Below are positions 10,526-31,742 of a DNA stretch of 64,000 nt, in pieces (positions within the stretch are counted from its first letter, which is position 1; each line of letters starts with the position of its first letter). The position numbers and the translations under genes were made by a program. This DNA comes from Calvatia gigantea. Its lineage: Eukaryota > Basidiomycota > Agaricomycetes > Agaricales > Lycoperdaceae. The notes under the pieces are model-generated. The model was not told the origin of the DNA. It did not search any database and was given only the letters and a program-made list of their open reading frames with translations. The stretch lies in contig JACAAK010000002.1 in assembly GCA_025093985.1 (NCBI GenBank), positions 4,083,178 to 4,147,177 of the forward strand. The letters are read 5' to 3'.

Positions 10526-11246
10526 CTTCCTGTTCCTAATATATACCTATTGCCTTTCTACTGCAAACCTCTGCATTTGTGATTTATTACCTGATCAGTT
10601 ATTCTTACACACCTTTTACAATCAACATGCAGCACAGTATTGCCCTCTCTAGGATGGTAAGACACACCATCCTAGAAGAACATCCCAAAGTCCATAGTTG
10701 GGTCAAGCAAATAACCTGAGCTGTTTCAGTAACAATGCTGTGATCAAAACAGGTTTGGCATGACCACCAGAGTCAGAATTTCAATTTTTTTATGTGTCAA
10801 CAGGAATTAGTTCAAAACCACAGCCCCTAATTCAGAATTAGGGGTTGTAGTTTTGAATTCTGGACTATACCCAGAAGTGCAAAATTTCCCTTAACAAAAA
10901 AGATTGACAATGATGATGAGGGAACATTGACAGGACTATGGGACTTGTTGTCACTCCAGAAAGAAATGTTGTTGATGCTGGATACTGAGTAAAAAGGTGG
11001 CATTATTGAAAATATTACTCATGATTATCATGAATTACTTACCCTGTGCTTTGAGAGGAAGAGCGAAAGGTCCAGGCTATTCATGTATGATCCCAGTCAC
11101 CTGGCCAAATTCTTACCCTGTCAACTTCAAACAGCATATATTCAAGGACGGGGTGGCTACTGATGTGAAGATTTTTATCGGTAAGTAGACATCAATGGGA
11201 TTCATATCTCGTGACAGTAAAATTATTGGGGTTATCATGGAGTCAG
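10526..11246. other. Gene-free spacer with two inverted repeats
   Basis: No coding sequence is recognised. It holds a perfect hairpin (CTAGGATGGT at 10649-10658 and its complement at 10666-10675) and a near-perfect 46-48 bp palindrome at 10811-10858. Confidence 0.5.
10811..10858. repeat. Near-perfect palindrome (about 23-bp arms)
   Basis: The left arm ending CCCCTAATTC is followed almost without spacer by its reverse complement GAATTAGGGG. Including the outer TTCAAAAC/GTTTTGAA parts, the arms are about 23 bp with two mismatches that are both transitions. Confidence 0.75.
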
Positions 11247-13516
<2,270 letters not shown>

Positions 13517-14445
13517 TGTCGACTATATGCCTATAAACGTAGTGTTCGCTTCCAGCGGGTTATATAGGTGGTTTTCGGGTCCGGCGTGCCTCTCACAAAT
13601 TCACAGAAGAGCCAAGTCACGTCAGTACACCCTGAAGATATAAACAAAAACCCCAGCCGAGCCGGCACTGGGTTATCCACTCTCCGTTAGGATGGGCCCG
13701 CGTGGTTACAACGGATTAGAATTTACCTGATATTGGGAGTTTTGTCGCCCCCTGCTTCGGAACGCCTCATGGAATTTAAACATTGACATGGAGCATCCCT
13801 AACCCTATTCCTTCCAGCTTACCATAGCGATACTGAGGCTCCTTGTTCAGTTAACCTCAGTAGTTACTGTCCACTGCATCATTTAAAAGCTCATCTCAAC
13901 TGCGAGTCCGTGCGGCACTGTACATTTGGCGCCACGTCTTGTCCCACACATTCAAATGAACGCCATACTAGGTTTAATAGGTGAGAGTGAAATGCTACAA
14001 AAAGTAACGTTCAACTTGAAATTTATCGCACGAGAACTTCCTTTCCCCGGCTGTTCGGTTTCCTCCCATGATATTTGTCATGTTACATGTTGACCTGGCT
14101 TGCGTCGCGAATAGCATATGGGTGGAGCTTCGATGCGGCTTTTCGTGGCGAGTAATAGGGAAAAAACATAACCCAAAGTGGGCCGAAGTTAGTACCGGTC
14201 TTCCAACCTATGGGGTGTGCACGGTTGCTGAATTCTCCTTGAACGATTTTGATAACTCCCGCCGTGACTTTCCAGCCATCCGAAGTCTCCGAAATCTTGT
14301 GTAGTAAAGGGCACCCTAAAAAGCAGATCACGTCCACAAATATTTGATAGCACACATCAGGTACCGACGCTACAGTTTACTACGGCTGCAATCAATCCGT
14401 TCGGCATTTCTTTTCTATGTGAGCTTTGATGTTCTCATTCCCCGG
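13517..14445. other. Intergenic region between oxidase copies 1 and 2
   Basis: About 930 bp with no recognisable coding sequence. It must hold the copy 1 promoter and the copy 2 3' end. Confidence 0.5.
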
Positions 14446-16746
<2,301 letters not shown>

Positions 16747-17219
16747 TGAAATAACAGTTTGCTGGAGAGTTGTCTTCCAGTATAAAGCAGATACTAGGGG
16801 GATTAAGCGTATTTTATACTTCAGTTTCGGTGTTCTGCTACCCCTAATACCTATGACTAAGGGTTGGTGCGTCAAGCAGGCCTCAGGGAATTTTAAAATT
16901 AGTCCCCGAAGTTGTCGTGGCTTCGCAACTTCTCTCAAGTCCAGAAACTGGACGTACTTTCACAAGTGTTCGAAGGAAGACTGAAGGGCCAACAGCATAG
17001 CATTAAATCTATGCGGTGGTGAATTACTTAGATTTGCGACCGCCACGGTTGGACGTCCAACACCCTCTGCAATTACTCGTACACCAAACATATCAACTTT
17101 CAGCTCCATTGCACTGGATAGCTGAGAATAGCGTCGGGTAAAGATAACACAAACGTCAGACCCTATGGCACGAGACCACTCGCTCATATCGCTTTCTTTT
17201 TTTAACTTTTCTACCAATT
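16747..17219. other. Intergenic region between oxidase copies 2 and 3
   Basis: About 470 bp without recognisable genes. Expected to contain the copy 2 promoter. Confidence 0.45.
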
Positions 17220-22316
<5,097 letters not shown>

Positions 22317-23066
22317 TCAATCGCGGAATCTCTCTGATAAAAGCAAAGCAACGGCGAGGACGAGGCTGTCCAACATCCCGCTATTTACAACCAGTTCACT
22401 AGCTTCAAACACGGTTGTACCGTCCTTGGCGGGATACACTTTTCCGACTTGCTGGTGTTTGTTGAGCACATACGCGTAGAACTAGGGGAAATGGTTTTCT
22501 CTGTTATTTATATGCTGGAATTGCTAAATTGCGAAGTTACTTACATACATAGCATCCCGTGCGAACTGCCAGGTATAATGCCTTCCACGGAGTTCCATAA
22601 AGCGAGAGCTACAGTACCTAGAGGTCAGCCTCCACAAATCAACCTCAAAGTATCGAGGAAACATTCACCTCTTATCGGGTGACAGTGGAAGCCAGTCTTT
22701 AGCTTTTTGTATGCCAACTGTCCCGTATACTTCTACTTCTGGCCCCTCTGGTTTCCATACAACATACCCCACAGGTGTTCCATCTGGTCGTTGCAGAGAG
22801 GTATAATCATATACTTTTTGTGCCATATTGATTGCATAGGCCTTAAGACGCGTGTCACTGTCGAAAACCTCGCATCTTTGGATAAGACCTTGCCGTTGTG
22901 ATGTGAACACGAAACGTTTTGTTGACGGGGCGGGGTTATCAAGATATGGGAGAGCACCAAAGGTTGGAGGTTGACTCGGGGCAGCCAGGCCCCGACTTTC
23001 ATTAATGGAGGCCGGGTTTTTAGGGTTGGGCCAACCGGCTTGAGCATAAGGGTTGGTTCCGTACAT
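22317..23066 (-). CDS. DUF6593-like agaricomycete protein, intact
   Basis: Three exons join cleanly: 22669-23066, 22545-22617 and 22317-22481, giving 211 residues. The N-terminus is Pro/Asn-rich (MYGTNPYAQAGWPNP), followed by a compact domain with VFDSDTRLKAYAI, GYVVWKPEGPEVEVYG, WLPLSPDKR, then RFMELRGRHYTW and a hydrophobic GMLDSLVLAVALLLSERF end. This layout (domain ending in a Leu-rich C-terminal segment) matches a widespread basidiomycete family that I believe is DUF6593; its function is unknown. The start at 23066 was chosen because it opens with the typical NPYA motif; an in-frame ATG lies upstream at 23204. A truncated relative is at 26125-26662. Confidence 0.75.
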
Positions 23067-24539
23067 TATATCGGTAGTTAGAAGTAGGAGAGGAACGGAA
23101 GAGATTAGAGGACTTGTACTGCCGGAAAGGTGTAAAAACACCAAGCTTATATATGAAAGCCCGGGGCAGGACCACGATACTAGAGGCGTTGCGATCATAG
23201 ACACAAGGACGAAACACCCAACTCGGGCTCGCTGAATGATGTGAGGCGACGGAACTACACAAGAGAAGTTTGGATAGGATAACAGGGGCTCTGTACGATT
23301 AGTTGTTTGAACAGGCCAAGTCCCACATCACGAAAATTCATTAGTGCACGAGCTTTTTCGGTCGCGTAGGCCACGTGGGCTAACGGGCGCTTTTTGAATC
23401 AATTGGGTGTGATATATTTGCGAAAATCTTCACGTTTGGGAGTACAAGGATTCGCCCCAACCCATCAAGAACGCAATCGAGATGAAGTGATCCGGTTTCG
23501 CGGTACGTGATCCAATCAGGGATCGGTTTCCGGTCATTTTGATGTGTTTTCAGGCTTTTGGGCGGTACTTGACGTCCACTTGAGAGTTGTCCAAGTCGTC
23601 CTGGCAATTGCTTATATCGTTCGTCCAGTTTCCTCCCAGTCCCATGGTGATCACACCTATGCTCAAACGCCCGATCCCTGACTCAACCGGAACCTACCCT
23701 CCTGCGACAATCAATGAAGACAGGCACTATGGAACAAAGCCACACCCAATGGGTTTGTGGTCCATTATGCTGACCCCTGTTGGTGAGCGCACTCGGGGGC
23801 GCTCGGGGTTTGCTCATTGGCTCAGGATATGCAGCCTCACGTCTGAAACAGCGGAATTCCCCAATAATTTCTTCAAAACCCAATGTACGTATCATACTCT
23901 CTCAGCGCAATCCCTTCTCTCGGCATGGAGATATCAGGGAGGTACACACAGGCATTACTTATCGATACCGCGTTACCGGGAGGGTATGGTTCCTGTGCCA
24001 AGTTGTTGACATACTCTCGTAAATATTGAGGCCATTTCTTTTCACCTCTTGGATTGGGATATCCAACCGCTCTTTTCCTTGTGAATGCTGAGGTTTTGAC
24101 GAAGTCCGCCCGAATTTTTCTATATTAGGAGCCTTTGATCATTGGGCCCAACCCCTCCCCCCTCTGTATTGCAGCGCGTGTGTATCCCAACAGGGACAAT
24201 TTCGTTTCGGCCCTAAGATGTTGATGACACCAACGTCGCAACGCCCAACCTAACACTAACCCTTGTTGGGATGGATGTGTAAGTTGCCATTCAGTTTGTA
24301 TCCAAATTGCGGCACGCAGTTTGGATACGTTGCTTAGCTTCCCTCTGAATCACCACATCGGCATGCAGTCGCCTACACCTGTGCCCCCAACGCCATCAAC
24401 ACAACACCTGGATTTCAAGTATGTTTAGCGTACACGAGTGTGTCGCAGTTGAGCATTGACATAAAGCGGAAGAAACGGGCCCATTGTACGTTTACATCCT
24501 TCGAGAAAACCACCAATTTTGTTGACGCGGATAGTGTAG
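23067..24539. other. Intergenic stretch
   Basis: About 1.5 kb. A plus-strand ORF at 23587-24009 is present but has no recognisable motif and I do not call it a gene. Confidence 0.4.
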
Positions 24540-25780
24540 TTGATCAGGTTGGCCATTGACTGCCTATTATTTGGCCTCCTTATAGCTCAGATCTGTATGC
24601 CACACCAAATTTTACCCCTTTCAGCGTTCACGCTCTTGACAGTCATATACATGCGGGGACAGAAATGGCATCGTGATAGTGCGATCATGCAGATTTTAGC
24701 TGTGCATCGGAATCCCTTTGCCGTTTCCTGTTATTCACTGTCCTTCCAGTCTATACCTTGTGCTCTACTGAGCTTTTCCGTTTGGTATTAGTGTTGCAGA
24801 ATGCGTGGAAGTTGTTCATTGAATTTGACGGGCATCCTGTGTAGTCCTCCTCATTACTCGCAGTCGCGCTCCCATCTTTGGCTGGCTTCGGTGAGGAGGT
24901 TCATCCTGACTGTTTCCTGAATTGAACTCTTGAAACAGAGTCCGCCATCGTTCAGGTTTTCTTTGCGTGGTGAGTTCGCCTGAATGGTTTGTGGGGACAG
25001 GCCCCTGAAATTGCCTGTTGTAGGAGGATTTGGTCGATGAAATGGGATGAAAAGTGATACTGGATAGTATCCGCGATTATCGTTACGGTGAGCCCTCCGT
25101 TCTTCTGTAACCTGTCAGTTGTTCACAACGCTTCTGCCCAGATTGCCGCCATGCAAGCGGCTGGCTCCATTGGTCTTAGCCATCAGGTGCGCTTAGCTCC
25201 CATGTCCTTGGACTCAGCTGAATAGGGGCCTCAGCTTGGTAAAACGGTAGCCTAAGTGCTGGACCCAAAACGAGCGCACGAAGTTTCCTTGTTCACGACG
25301 GTTCGTACTACATTCTTGATCCGTTTAGCGACCGTGACACAACTAATGATAAGATTTAGCTCGTGGGAAGTTTTGTTTGCGACAAGAGTTGTACGTCTTC
25401 CTGATGATCAATCACTCATAGAGCCCTCAAATCGTGGTTACAGCTGATTGAGGCACGGGAGGAGGCTATGTTTAGGGAAACAGAAAAACTCATCAACTAT
25501 CTCCTTCGTCTAACTGTTGAAAGTGGAGCCTTGACAGTGCTGGCGGCCGCTATGATGCTTGGGCTGCATTTGGGGTATCCCAAGGAAACATATTGTCTTG
25601 GCATGTGTGTATCTCAACGAAAAATCTGTCACTTCCCTCGCTGATTGTAACTAGACTTTATGTCCTGGGTGGACTGTGCGCGTATTTCAACACATTCAAG
25701 TTGAAGCTTACCATGACACTTTCCCAGGCATACCAACATCTTCTTCTACCTGCTGAACGGCAGGCAGAAACCAGGTGACT
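24540..25780 (+). pseudogene. DUF6534-family membrane protein, decayed
   Basis: Pieces in order resemble a DUF6534 protein, a seven-helix membrane family abundant in Agaricomycetes. They are a helix near 24540-24600 (DCLLFGLLIAQ), then ESAIVQVFFAW at 24937, which splices over a short intron (GTGAGT..TAG) to RIWSMKWDEK. Next come WIVSAIIVT and, after another intron, IAAMQAAGS. Near 25480-25600 follows KLINYLLRLTVESGALTVL and finally LIVTRLYVLGGLCAYFN. The FFAWRIW junction and the TVESGALT block are diagnostic. An in-frame TGA at 25055-25057 and poor continuity around 25200-25450 indicate a pseudogene. Exact exon limits are not resolved; no biochemical function is known for the family. Confidence 0.55.
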
Positions 25781-26124
25781 AGCGCAACAACGAAATCAGC
25801 CTCCATCTCGCACCAATATCACATATCACTCATACAGTGTCGTTGACTTCTCAATTACCAGAAGGACAACAAAATTCGACGGGACGAAGCTCCAAAGAGT
25901 GAGAAGATGGTTGTCGTTAATTACTTTTCCCCCGGTATAATTTATTTGTGTATACGGATCACTATAGTATAACTTCGGGTATCACGGAGAACATAAGCAA
26001 ATTGCCTCAAGCGAACTTAGACTGCTTTCAAGGTGAAACAAATGCCTAACGTCATGTGTACTATTCGGGAGGTATAATACCCACCCTCAATGACTGACGC
26101 TGACCCAAATGTAGATCAATCAAA

Positions 26125-26662
26125 TTAATCAAATCCACGGCCGGAGTGTAACAGGACAGTCACCATTACAGCGACATCCAGCAGACCGGTTTGGACGGCC
26201 GAGGTGGTGATTTCCAAAAGAACGCCCTGGGTTACCCGAGTTATCTTGACCAAAGGCTCTGCCTGGTTGTTCTCGAGTGGCCGAAGCTATCGATTGTTAG
26301 AACCGCGCTTTCACGACCGAGCTCACTAGGGCTTACGGAGGTTGTCTCGTTTGAGATTTTCCAAATATATCGTTTGCCACGGAGATCCATATATCTGCCC
26401 CTGGACAGCGTCATGGCATATCATTATCGGGCACAGTTAATCTCTCAATGTCAATCATGAACTGAGGCAGCATACCTTCTGTCTGGCGTTAACTCCAGCA
26501 GTGCAGAGGCCCGTTGCCTCTGGAATGATGGGAACACTTCAATCTCTGGGTGCCGCTGCCAGTCAATAGTACCCGAGACCTCCCCATCGGCGCGTTTGAT
26601 TGTTGTACTCCCGAGTCCTCGTTTGTTCGTAGTAATTTTATACGATTTTTGAAAACTTGCGT
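26125..26662 (-). pseudogene. DUF6593-like gene, 5' truncated by the repeat-array breakpoint
   Basis: Minus-strand exons give SFQKSYKITTNKRG, TIDWQRHPEIEV and ALLELTPDRR; then, across an intron, RYMDLRGKRYIWKI; and, after another, a C-terminus ending TGLLDVAVMVTVLLHSGRG with TAA at 26125-26127. These align piece by piece with the intact protein at 22317-23066. The N-terminal half is missing: at 26662/26663 the sequence switches to the tail of a 5'-nucleotidase gene. So the rearrangement that created the downstream array cut this gene. Confidence 0.75.
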
Positions 26663-27117
26663 CTGGCAACATTACTCAACAGCAGGTGTTGGAGTGCTTT
26701 CCCTTCGGTAACAGTGTCATTCAGCTTGATTTCACTGGTGCACAGTTGTGGGATGCTTTTGAAAGCATTGTTTCGAAAGTTAGCGTCAACAACGGTCTAC
26801 CTGTAACTAGTTTTGTTCAGGTGTCAAAGAACATCCACTTCACTTATAACCCATCCAATCCTAATGGCAGCAAACTCATCACTCTCACAATCGCCGACCA
26901 GACCGTCATCCCCTCTCAGACCTATCGCATGACCACCTCCGATTTCTTAGCGCAGGGTGGCGATAACTTCTGGCCAGCGCGCAACGACTTCATCACCCTA
27001 GAGACCATTGACCAGGTGTGGACTCGCCATGTCCAGGGTCATAGTCCGCTTGACTATCAGCTAGACGGGCGCATCTCGATGACGACTGAGACAGTCCCTC
27101 AGAAGGGCGTTCCGTAG
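26663..27117 (+). pseudogene. 5'-nucleotidase, C-terminal fragment (array unit A)
   Basis: The last ~150 codons of the nucleotidase frame, identical to the end of 30122-31707 (CFPFGNSVIQLDFTGAQLW through the TAG at 27115). The metallophosphatase half is missing. The fragment begins exactly at the duplication breakpoint and cannot make an enzyme. Confidence 0.9.
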
Positions 27118-27156
27118 AATGAGTCTTCTACCTTCGCAAGATAACCCTTATGTTAA

Positions 27157-28930
27157 TCAGTGTTCGAGTTCATACATGGAGAACACCTCCAGGCTCCTGA
27201 TCCTTTCTTCGAAATTGCCTGATGTCTAGAATTGCATGAGTGATGGTGATTATAGTAAACAATGAATGGAAAGGACGCGAAAGAATGCGAACCTGTAGTC
27301 CCAGGATATAATCTTCATCTATCATGAATGACGTACAAGACGTTTTGAGTGACAATGTCCACCTCTTCTGCGGTAGGACGTGGTCGATAGGCTCTTCGAA
27401 TACATCGAAGTTACTTGTTGGTGCACCCGGGGGTATACCGCGGTTCATGTTGAAATCGAAAATAGCGACATTCCATTCCGCGGCACCCAGAGATACAAGC
27501 ACACGGGTTCCTTGAACATACCTACCACAATCAGGTGCGTAGACACTACGCAACAAAAAAACTTACCTCAGCCAATTACTAGCAAGCTGCATTGGGGCGA
27601 AAAAGACTTTACGGTAGCTCCATTTCTCCCAAGGAACCTCCACGGGTGGTGCGTTCACCGTGTGTTTCATGCGAACGTACGGGAGAAAGGCCGAGTGTTC
27701 AACAAAGAATGTCACGGCGGCAAGTGTTGCACCCAGGAATCGAGTGGTGATGACATACACGCGTGAGTCAGGAGCCGTTGTGAAGATCCCCCCTTGGCGG
27801 GGCCGTGCCAGAAAAGGGCCAGTATGGGAGTGGAGAGTGGAGAGCTGAACTCCAGGAAGGAGCGTTGGAAACCAGAGTTTCGCCACGCAGAACGGCGGCA
27901 TGATCGGGTTATTGGGATAGTTGATGTTATAGACGTAGATGCACCCGCTGCCCGCCGTTGAAAAAATCACGTAGGAGCGTGGCCCCAGGAGCTCAAATGA
28001 TCGTGAACGGGGTGGCAGCTGCAGGTCTGGGTTCATAGAGTTCTTGGTGGCGTCACATTCGGGGTCAGGACTTCACAAATGTATTCGCATGTATACTCAC
28101 TAGGATCACCTTTCCAGTTTTCCAGTCCCAAAGGAGGAGGTGTGGTGAACCAGGGGCCACTCGAGAAAAAAAGAGAAAGAAGGTCCGCTGCGAGTTGTAC
28201 GGTGACAGGACGATAGGTCGTTACCACGAGGGATTGTAGGGAATATGGAATTTAATGATCGAATGATATGCATCAGGGTGAGGAACATTTGTGGATAGCG
28301 TTCGGAGGTGAAGCCTGACTTCACGACCTTGCGGGAGAACAAGTGGTCTATGCGGACATTAAGCAGTGAGCGGTCGAGTATGGATTGTAAAACGTACAGG
28401 TGATCAGCTTGGATCATCACAATGAGGTCTTGCGTTGGATCAAGCGCGAAATCTTTGATGGGGATCAAAAGCTCGTCTGGAGTACGAGTTAGCTGCCTTG
28501 CGACAGTTGCGGACGAAGGGAGCCATTGAATAGTAAGGTAAAAGCCGTCGGTCTTGACAAAGACCCCTGCCACAAGCTCATATGCTATGCAATCGCCATC
28601 AATATGATATACTTGTGTTGGAGTCCTTTCGATGTTGAATGTCCAGGAATGCACGAATCGTTTCAGAGTTTGTATCCGATCCCGGTATGGGTACATTCCG
28701 TTGCAAGTATTGACCATTCCTTGCTTCTCGAGTCTGTATGCATACTCGAACTCAGGATGAGATTTCAGGAAGCGGTGGACACCTTTGGAAACCTAGTTGT
28801 GCAAAGGATGAGGGTCCTACGATCCGAAAAGCTCAACGTCTCTCACCAAAAGACATTCGCACAGAGAGTCTCCATCAAGCCAACGGAATATCTCGAGTAG
28901 GGCATCAACCGGAAAGTCGAGCAGATTCAT
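27157..28930 (-). pseudogene. F-box protein, array unit A, one frameshift
   Basis: Exon 1 (28847-28930) encodes an F-box start (MNLLDFPVDALLEIFRWLDG). A 54-bp intron follows and exon 2 opens at 28792 with VSKGVHRFLKSHPEFEYAY. Later exons give a beta-rich C-terminal part (LLGPRSYVIFSTAG, then GTRVLVSLGAAEWNVAIFD) ending SLEVFSMYELEH with TGA at 27157-27159. F-box proteins recruit substrates to SCF ubiquitin ligases; the substrate here is unknown. Exon 2 shifts frame near 28230 (an extra T next to CCCTCG relative to unit B), so either the gene is broken or one base is wrong. It converges on the nucleotidase fragment (39 bp apart) and diverges from the secreted-protein gene 155 bp upstream. Confidence 0.75.
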
Positions 28931-29085
28931 GGCGTTACACCGGGAACAGTGACGTTTGCTATTTCGTCTGAATGTGGTAGTCTGGTTTAGTCACATGTTC
29001 TTACACAACCCCAGGACCCAGACCGATCAATCGCAATCACAGCCCCTTCCCGCACTCTTCATTGTCCACGTTTCCTTGACCCAAG

Positions 29086-29570
29086 ATGCTCGTTCAATAC
29101 CTCTTTCTTCCCCTCCTAACGTTCTTCTTGCAGGTTGCTTATGCACAACCAATAGCTTGCGCCCACTCCTGCCCCTCAGTTGATAAGCTTGGGCAGTTCC
29201 TCTTGAAACGCGTTCTCGCAATTCCTTATGAGTCGGATTATTCCGTCTTTGAATGCGTGTATGTTCTTCTGGCTTTGTCACCGCCCATTTTTGCTGACCT
29301 TCTTTTAGCTATGGTGAAGTGAACGCCAACCCTAAAACGCATAGCTGTTTTTATACCAAGGTATATGCGAGCCGTTATAAATCGTTTGACGCTAACTTGC
29401 GGTTCAAGGACGGTCGACAGGCGCTGGGCAGTCCAACGAATCAATGCCCCCAAGAAGCAATTCCTTGTTCTGATAATCCAAATTCTTTCTCGTCCTTGGG
29501 GCATCCTGAAGTCCCACCATGGATTGAGGCAGGGAGGTGGTTGCTCTACTTGAAAGAGAACCACACGTAG
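29086..29570 (+). CDS. Small secreted cysteine-containing protein, unit A
   Basis: A signal peptide (MLVQYLFLPLLTFFLQVAYA) is followed by a small mature protein. Splicing near 29260-29309 (donor GTATGT, acceptor TTTTAG) joins SVFECV to YGEVNANPKT. A second likely intron (GTATATGC..TTCAAG, 48 bp, with a GCTAAC branch site) joins CFYTK to DGRQALGSPTNQ. The product is about 128 residues with six cysteines after the signal and ends LLYLKENHT. The second intron could be retained without breaking the frame. Small secreted Cys-containing proteins of this kind are often effector-like or cell-wall associated; I do not recognise a family. It diverges from the F-box gene. Near-identical copies are at 33671 (intact) and 36260 (frameshifted). 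Confidence 0.7.
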
Positions 29571-30121
29571 TGTACACTACCTAAAAGGTTGTGGGCGCGA
29601 CTTTTGAATTTCCTATTTGCCGAGTTTCTAACCTACTTGACGGACTAATAACTATCGCAAGTGTATGTGACCCGATTGTACGGTGCTATTCGACAGAAAT
29701 GGAAATCCATCCCTGAATGTCGCCCAGGTCGGGATTCCAAAATGACAACCGTTCTACCCCCCTTTGCTCGGTCGCCGGACGTGTTCTGTGTCTCTCCATG
29801 TGCAGAGGTGCTATGAACCATGTCACTTCGACTTCTCTGTCCTACGAAACTACGCTTGACGTCCTTCCTGCCGGCATGCTCCTGATCAGATCGGAACAAC
29901 CGCAAAACGTTTAAAAAAGGGCGGCTATTCAGGTTGAGTGTTCTCCCGTCCTGGTCACCGACAACCCCGTGCACAACTGTCCACGATAACCCATGCGTTT
30001 TCCAAAGCTCCTTTTAATTGGTCAAATATGTTTGGCGCAAAATCTACCGTCGTTAGGCAGTCCAGATGTCAAGATAAACCGCCTTATTTCTCGTCGTTAC
30101 CAGCTGCAGCCGTTCTAACAG

Positions 30122-31707
30122 CCATCTGGACGAGTTTCGATCCAGTGGATCTTCATGTACGGACCCTACAAAAGGTGTGCCTTACGGCTATCATCTCTTC
30201 CCAACAGCTCACAACAATTTTTCATTATGTAGGCTGTGTCGGCGGATATTCCCGGGTCAAGACTGTCATCGAACAACAACGTCCTGGAAAGAGGAACTCT
30301 TTATTTCTGAATGCCGGAGATGAATTTCAGGTGTGGTCGCCCATCATACTGCGCCATACCTCAACTCAATTGGTTTAGGGGACACTGTTCTATACTATCT
30401 ACAAGGGAGAAAAGATCGCAGAAACCCTCAACCAGCTCGGATTCGACGCTATGACACTTGGGAATCACGAGTTTGATGATGGAGATGATCTCTTGAGCGA
30501 CTTCATCGCTAACCTCACATTCCCCGTCATCTCAAGCAACATCCATACCCAGCACCCGAAACTTGCCAAGCGGCTCGTTCCGTTCAAAATATACAACAAA
30601 TACAGTCTTGCCCTCTTGGCTATTACCACAGAAACTACTCCTAGTATCTCCAATCCCAGCAACCTTACTACATTCGAGGACCCTGTTGCCGCCGCTCAAC
30701 GCACTGTCAAACTGATCAAGAAATATCACCCGAATATCCAGCGCGTTGTTGCGCTCACTCACATAGGCTATGCCGCGGACATCCGTTTCGCTCAAAACAC
30801 CCGCGACATCTCCTTGATTATCGGCGGTCACTCGCATACCCTTCTGGGAAACATTACCGGGGCCTCCGGTCCATACCCAACAATTGTTAACAACTTGGAT
30901 GGAGATGAAGTGTTTGTGGTGACGGCGTACAGATGGGGGGAGTACTTGGGTTACATCGATGTCGAGTATGATCGGCGTGGCAAGATTGTCGCTTATGAGG
31001 GTGCCCCTATCCACCTCACCAATGCGACAGCGGAAGAACCCGGTCTCAAAGCACAGGTCAAGGAATGGGAGAAGGCCTTCGATGTATTTGCGCGTACTGT
31101 CGTCGGATTCACTCAGTCCAGCCTGGTCCAGTCCACATGCCAGCAGGGCGAGTGCACTCTTGGCGACCTCACTGCTGATGCTATGGAGGCTTATCGCTCG
31201 GACTCTGTTGGAGCGATCATGAACGCCGGTGGAATCCGAACTCAGATCGAAGCTGGCAACATTACTCAACAGCAGGTGTTGGAGTGCTTTCCCTTCGGTA
31301 ACAGTGTCATTCAGCTTGATTTCACTGGTGCACAGTTGTGGGATGCTTTTGAAAGCATTGTTTCGAAAGTTAGCGTCAACAACGGTCTACCTGTAACTAG
31401 TTTTGTTCAGGTGTCAAAGAACATCCACTTCACTTATAACCCATCCAATCCTAATGGCAGCAAACTCATCACTCTCACAATCGCCGACCAGACCGTCATC
31501 CCCTCTCAGACCTATCGCATGACCACCTCCGATTTCTTAGCGCAGGGTGGCGATAACTTCTGGCCAGCGCGCAACGACTTCATCACCCTAGAGACCATTG
31601 ACCAGGTGTGGACTCGCCATGTCCAGGGTCATAGTCCGCTTGACTATCAGCTAGACGGGCGCATCTCGATGACGACTGAGACAGTCCCTCAGAAGGGCGT
31701 TCCGTAG
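30122..31707 (+). CDS. 5'-nucleotidase family metallophosphatase, N-terminus unresolved
   Basis: Exons 30122-30174, 30233-30330 and 30379-31707 join to HLDEFRSSGSSC, GCVGGYSRVKTVIE, NAGDEFQ|GTLFYTIYKG and then a long frame. Metal-binding landmarks are GDEFQ, LGNHEFDDG and IIGGHSHTLLG. The C-terminal substrate domain has TLGDLTADAMEAY, NAGGIRTQIEAG, FPFGNSVIQLDFTG and GGDNFWPAR. The family removes phosphate from extracellular nucleotides. The first exon with the expected D-x-H metal motif is not visible between the array junction at 29675 and 30122, so the gene may be 5' truncated. It ends 35 bp from the convergent F-box gene. Confidence 0.8.
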
Positions 31708-31742
31708 AATGAGTCTTCTACCTTCGCAAGATAACCCTTATG

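Larger units (their letters stand above)
26663..29674. repeat. Direct repeat unit A (3.0 kb, copy of 31253-34259)
   Basis: Nearly identical to 31253-34259, offset 4,590 bp at the left end and 4,585 at the right. It carries a nucleotidase tail, an F-box gene and a small secreted protein gene. Both ends are abrupt: the left inside the nucleotidase frame, the right after TGTGACCCG. Confidence 0.92.

Noticed and set aside
23587..24009. 140-codon plus-strand ORF
   Set aside because: No motif, no signal peptide, overlaps a minus-strand ORF of similar length; probably chance.
27324..27766. Plus-strand ORFs repeated at 27324-27766 and 31913-32355
   Set aside because: Antisense to F-box exons that have proper splice sites; not independent genes.
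28526..28900. 124-codon plus-strand ORF repeated in the array units
   Set aside because: It is the shadow of the F-box gene on the opposite strand and is repeated only because the unit is duplicated.
29675..30121. First exon of the nucleotidase with the D-x-H metal motif
   Set aside because: I searched the plus frames and saw no acceptable match; the exon is probably lost at the array junction.
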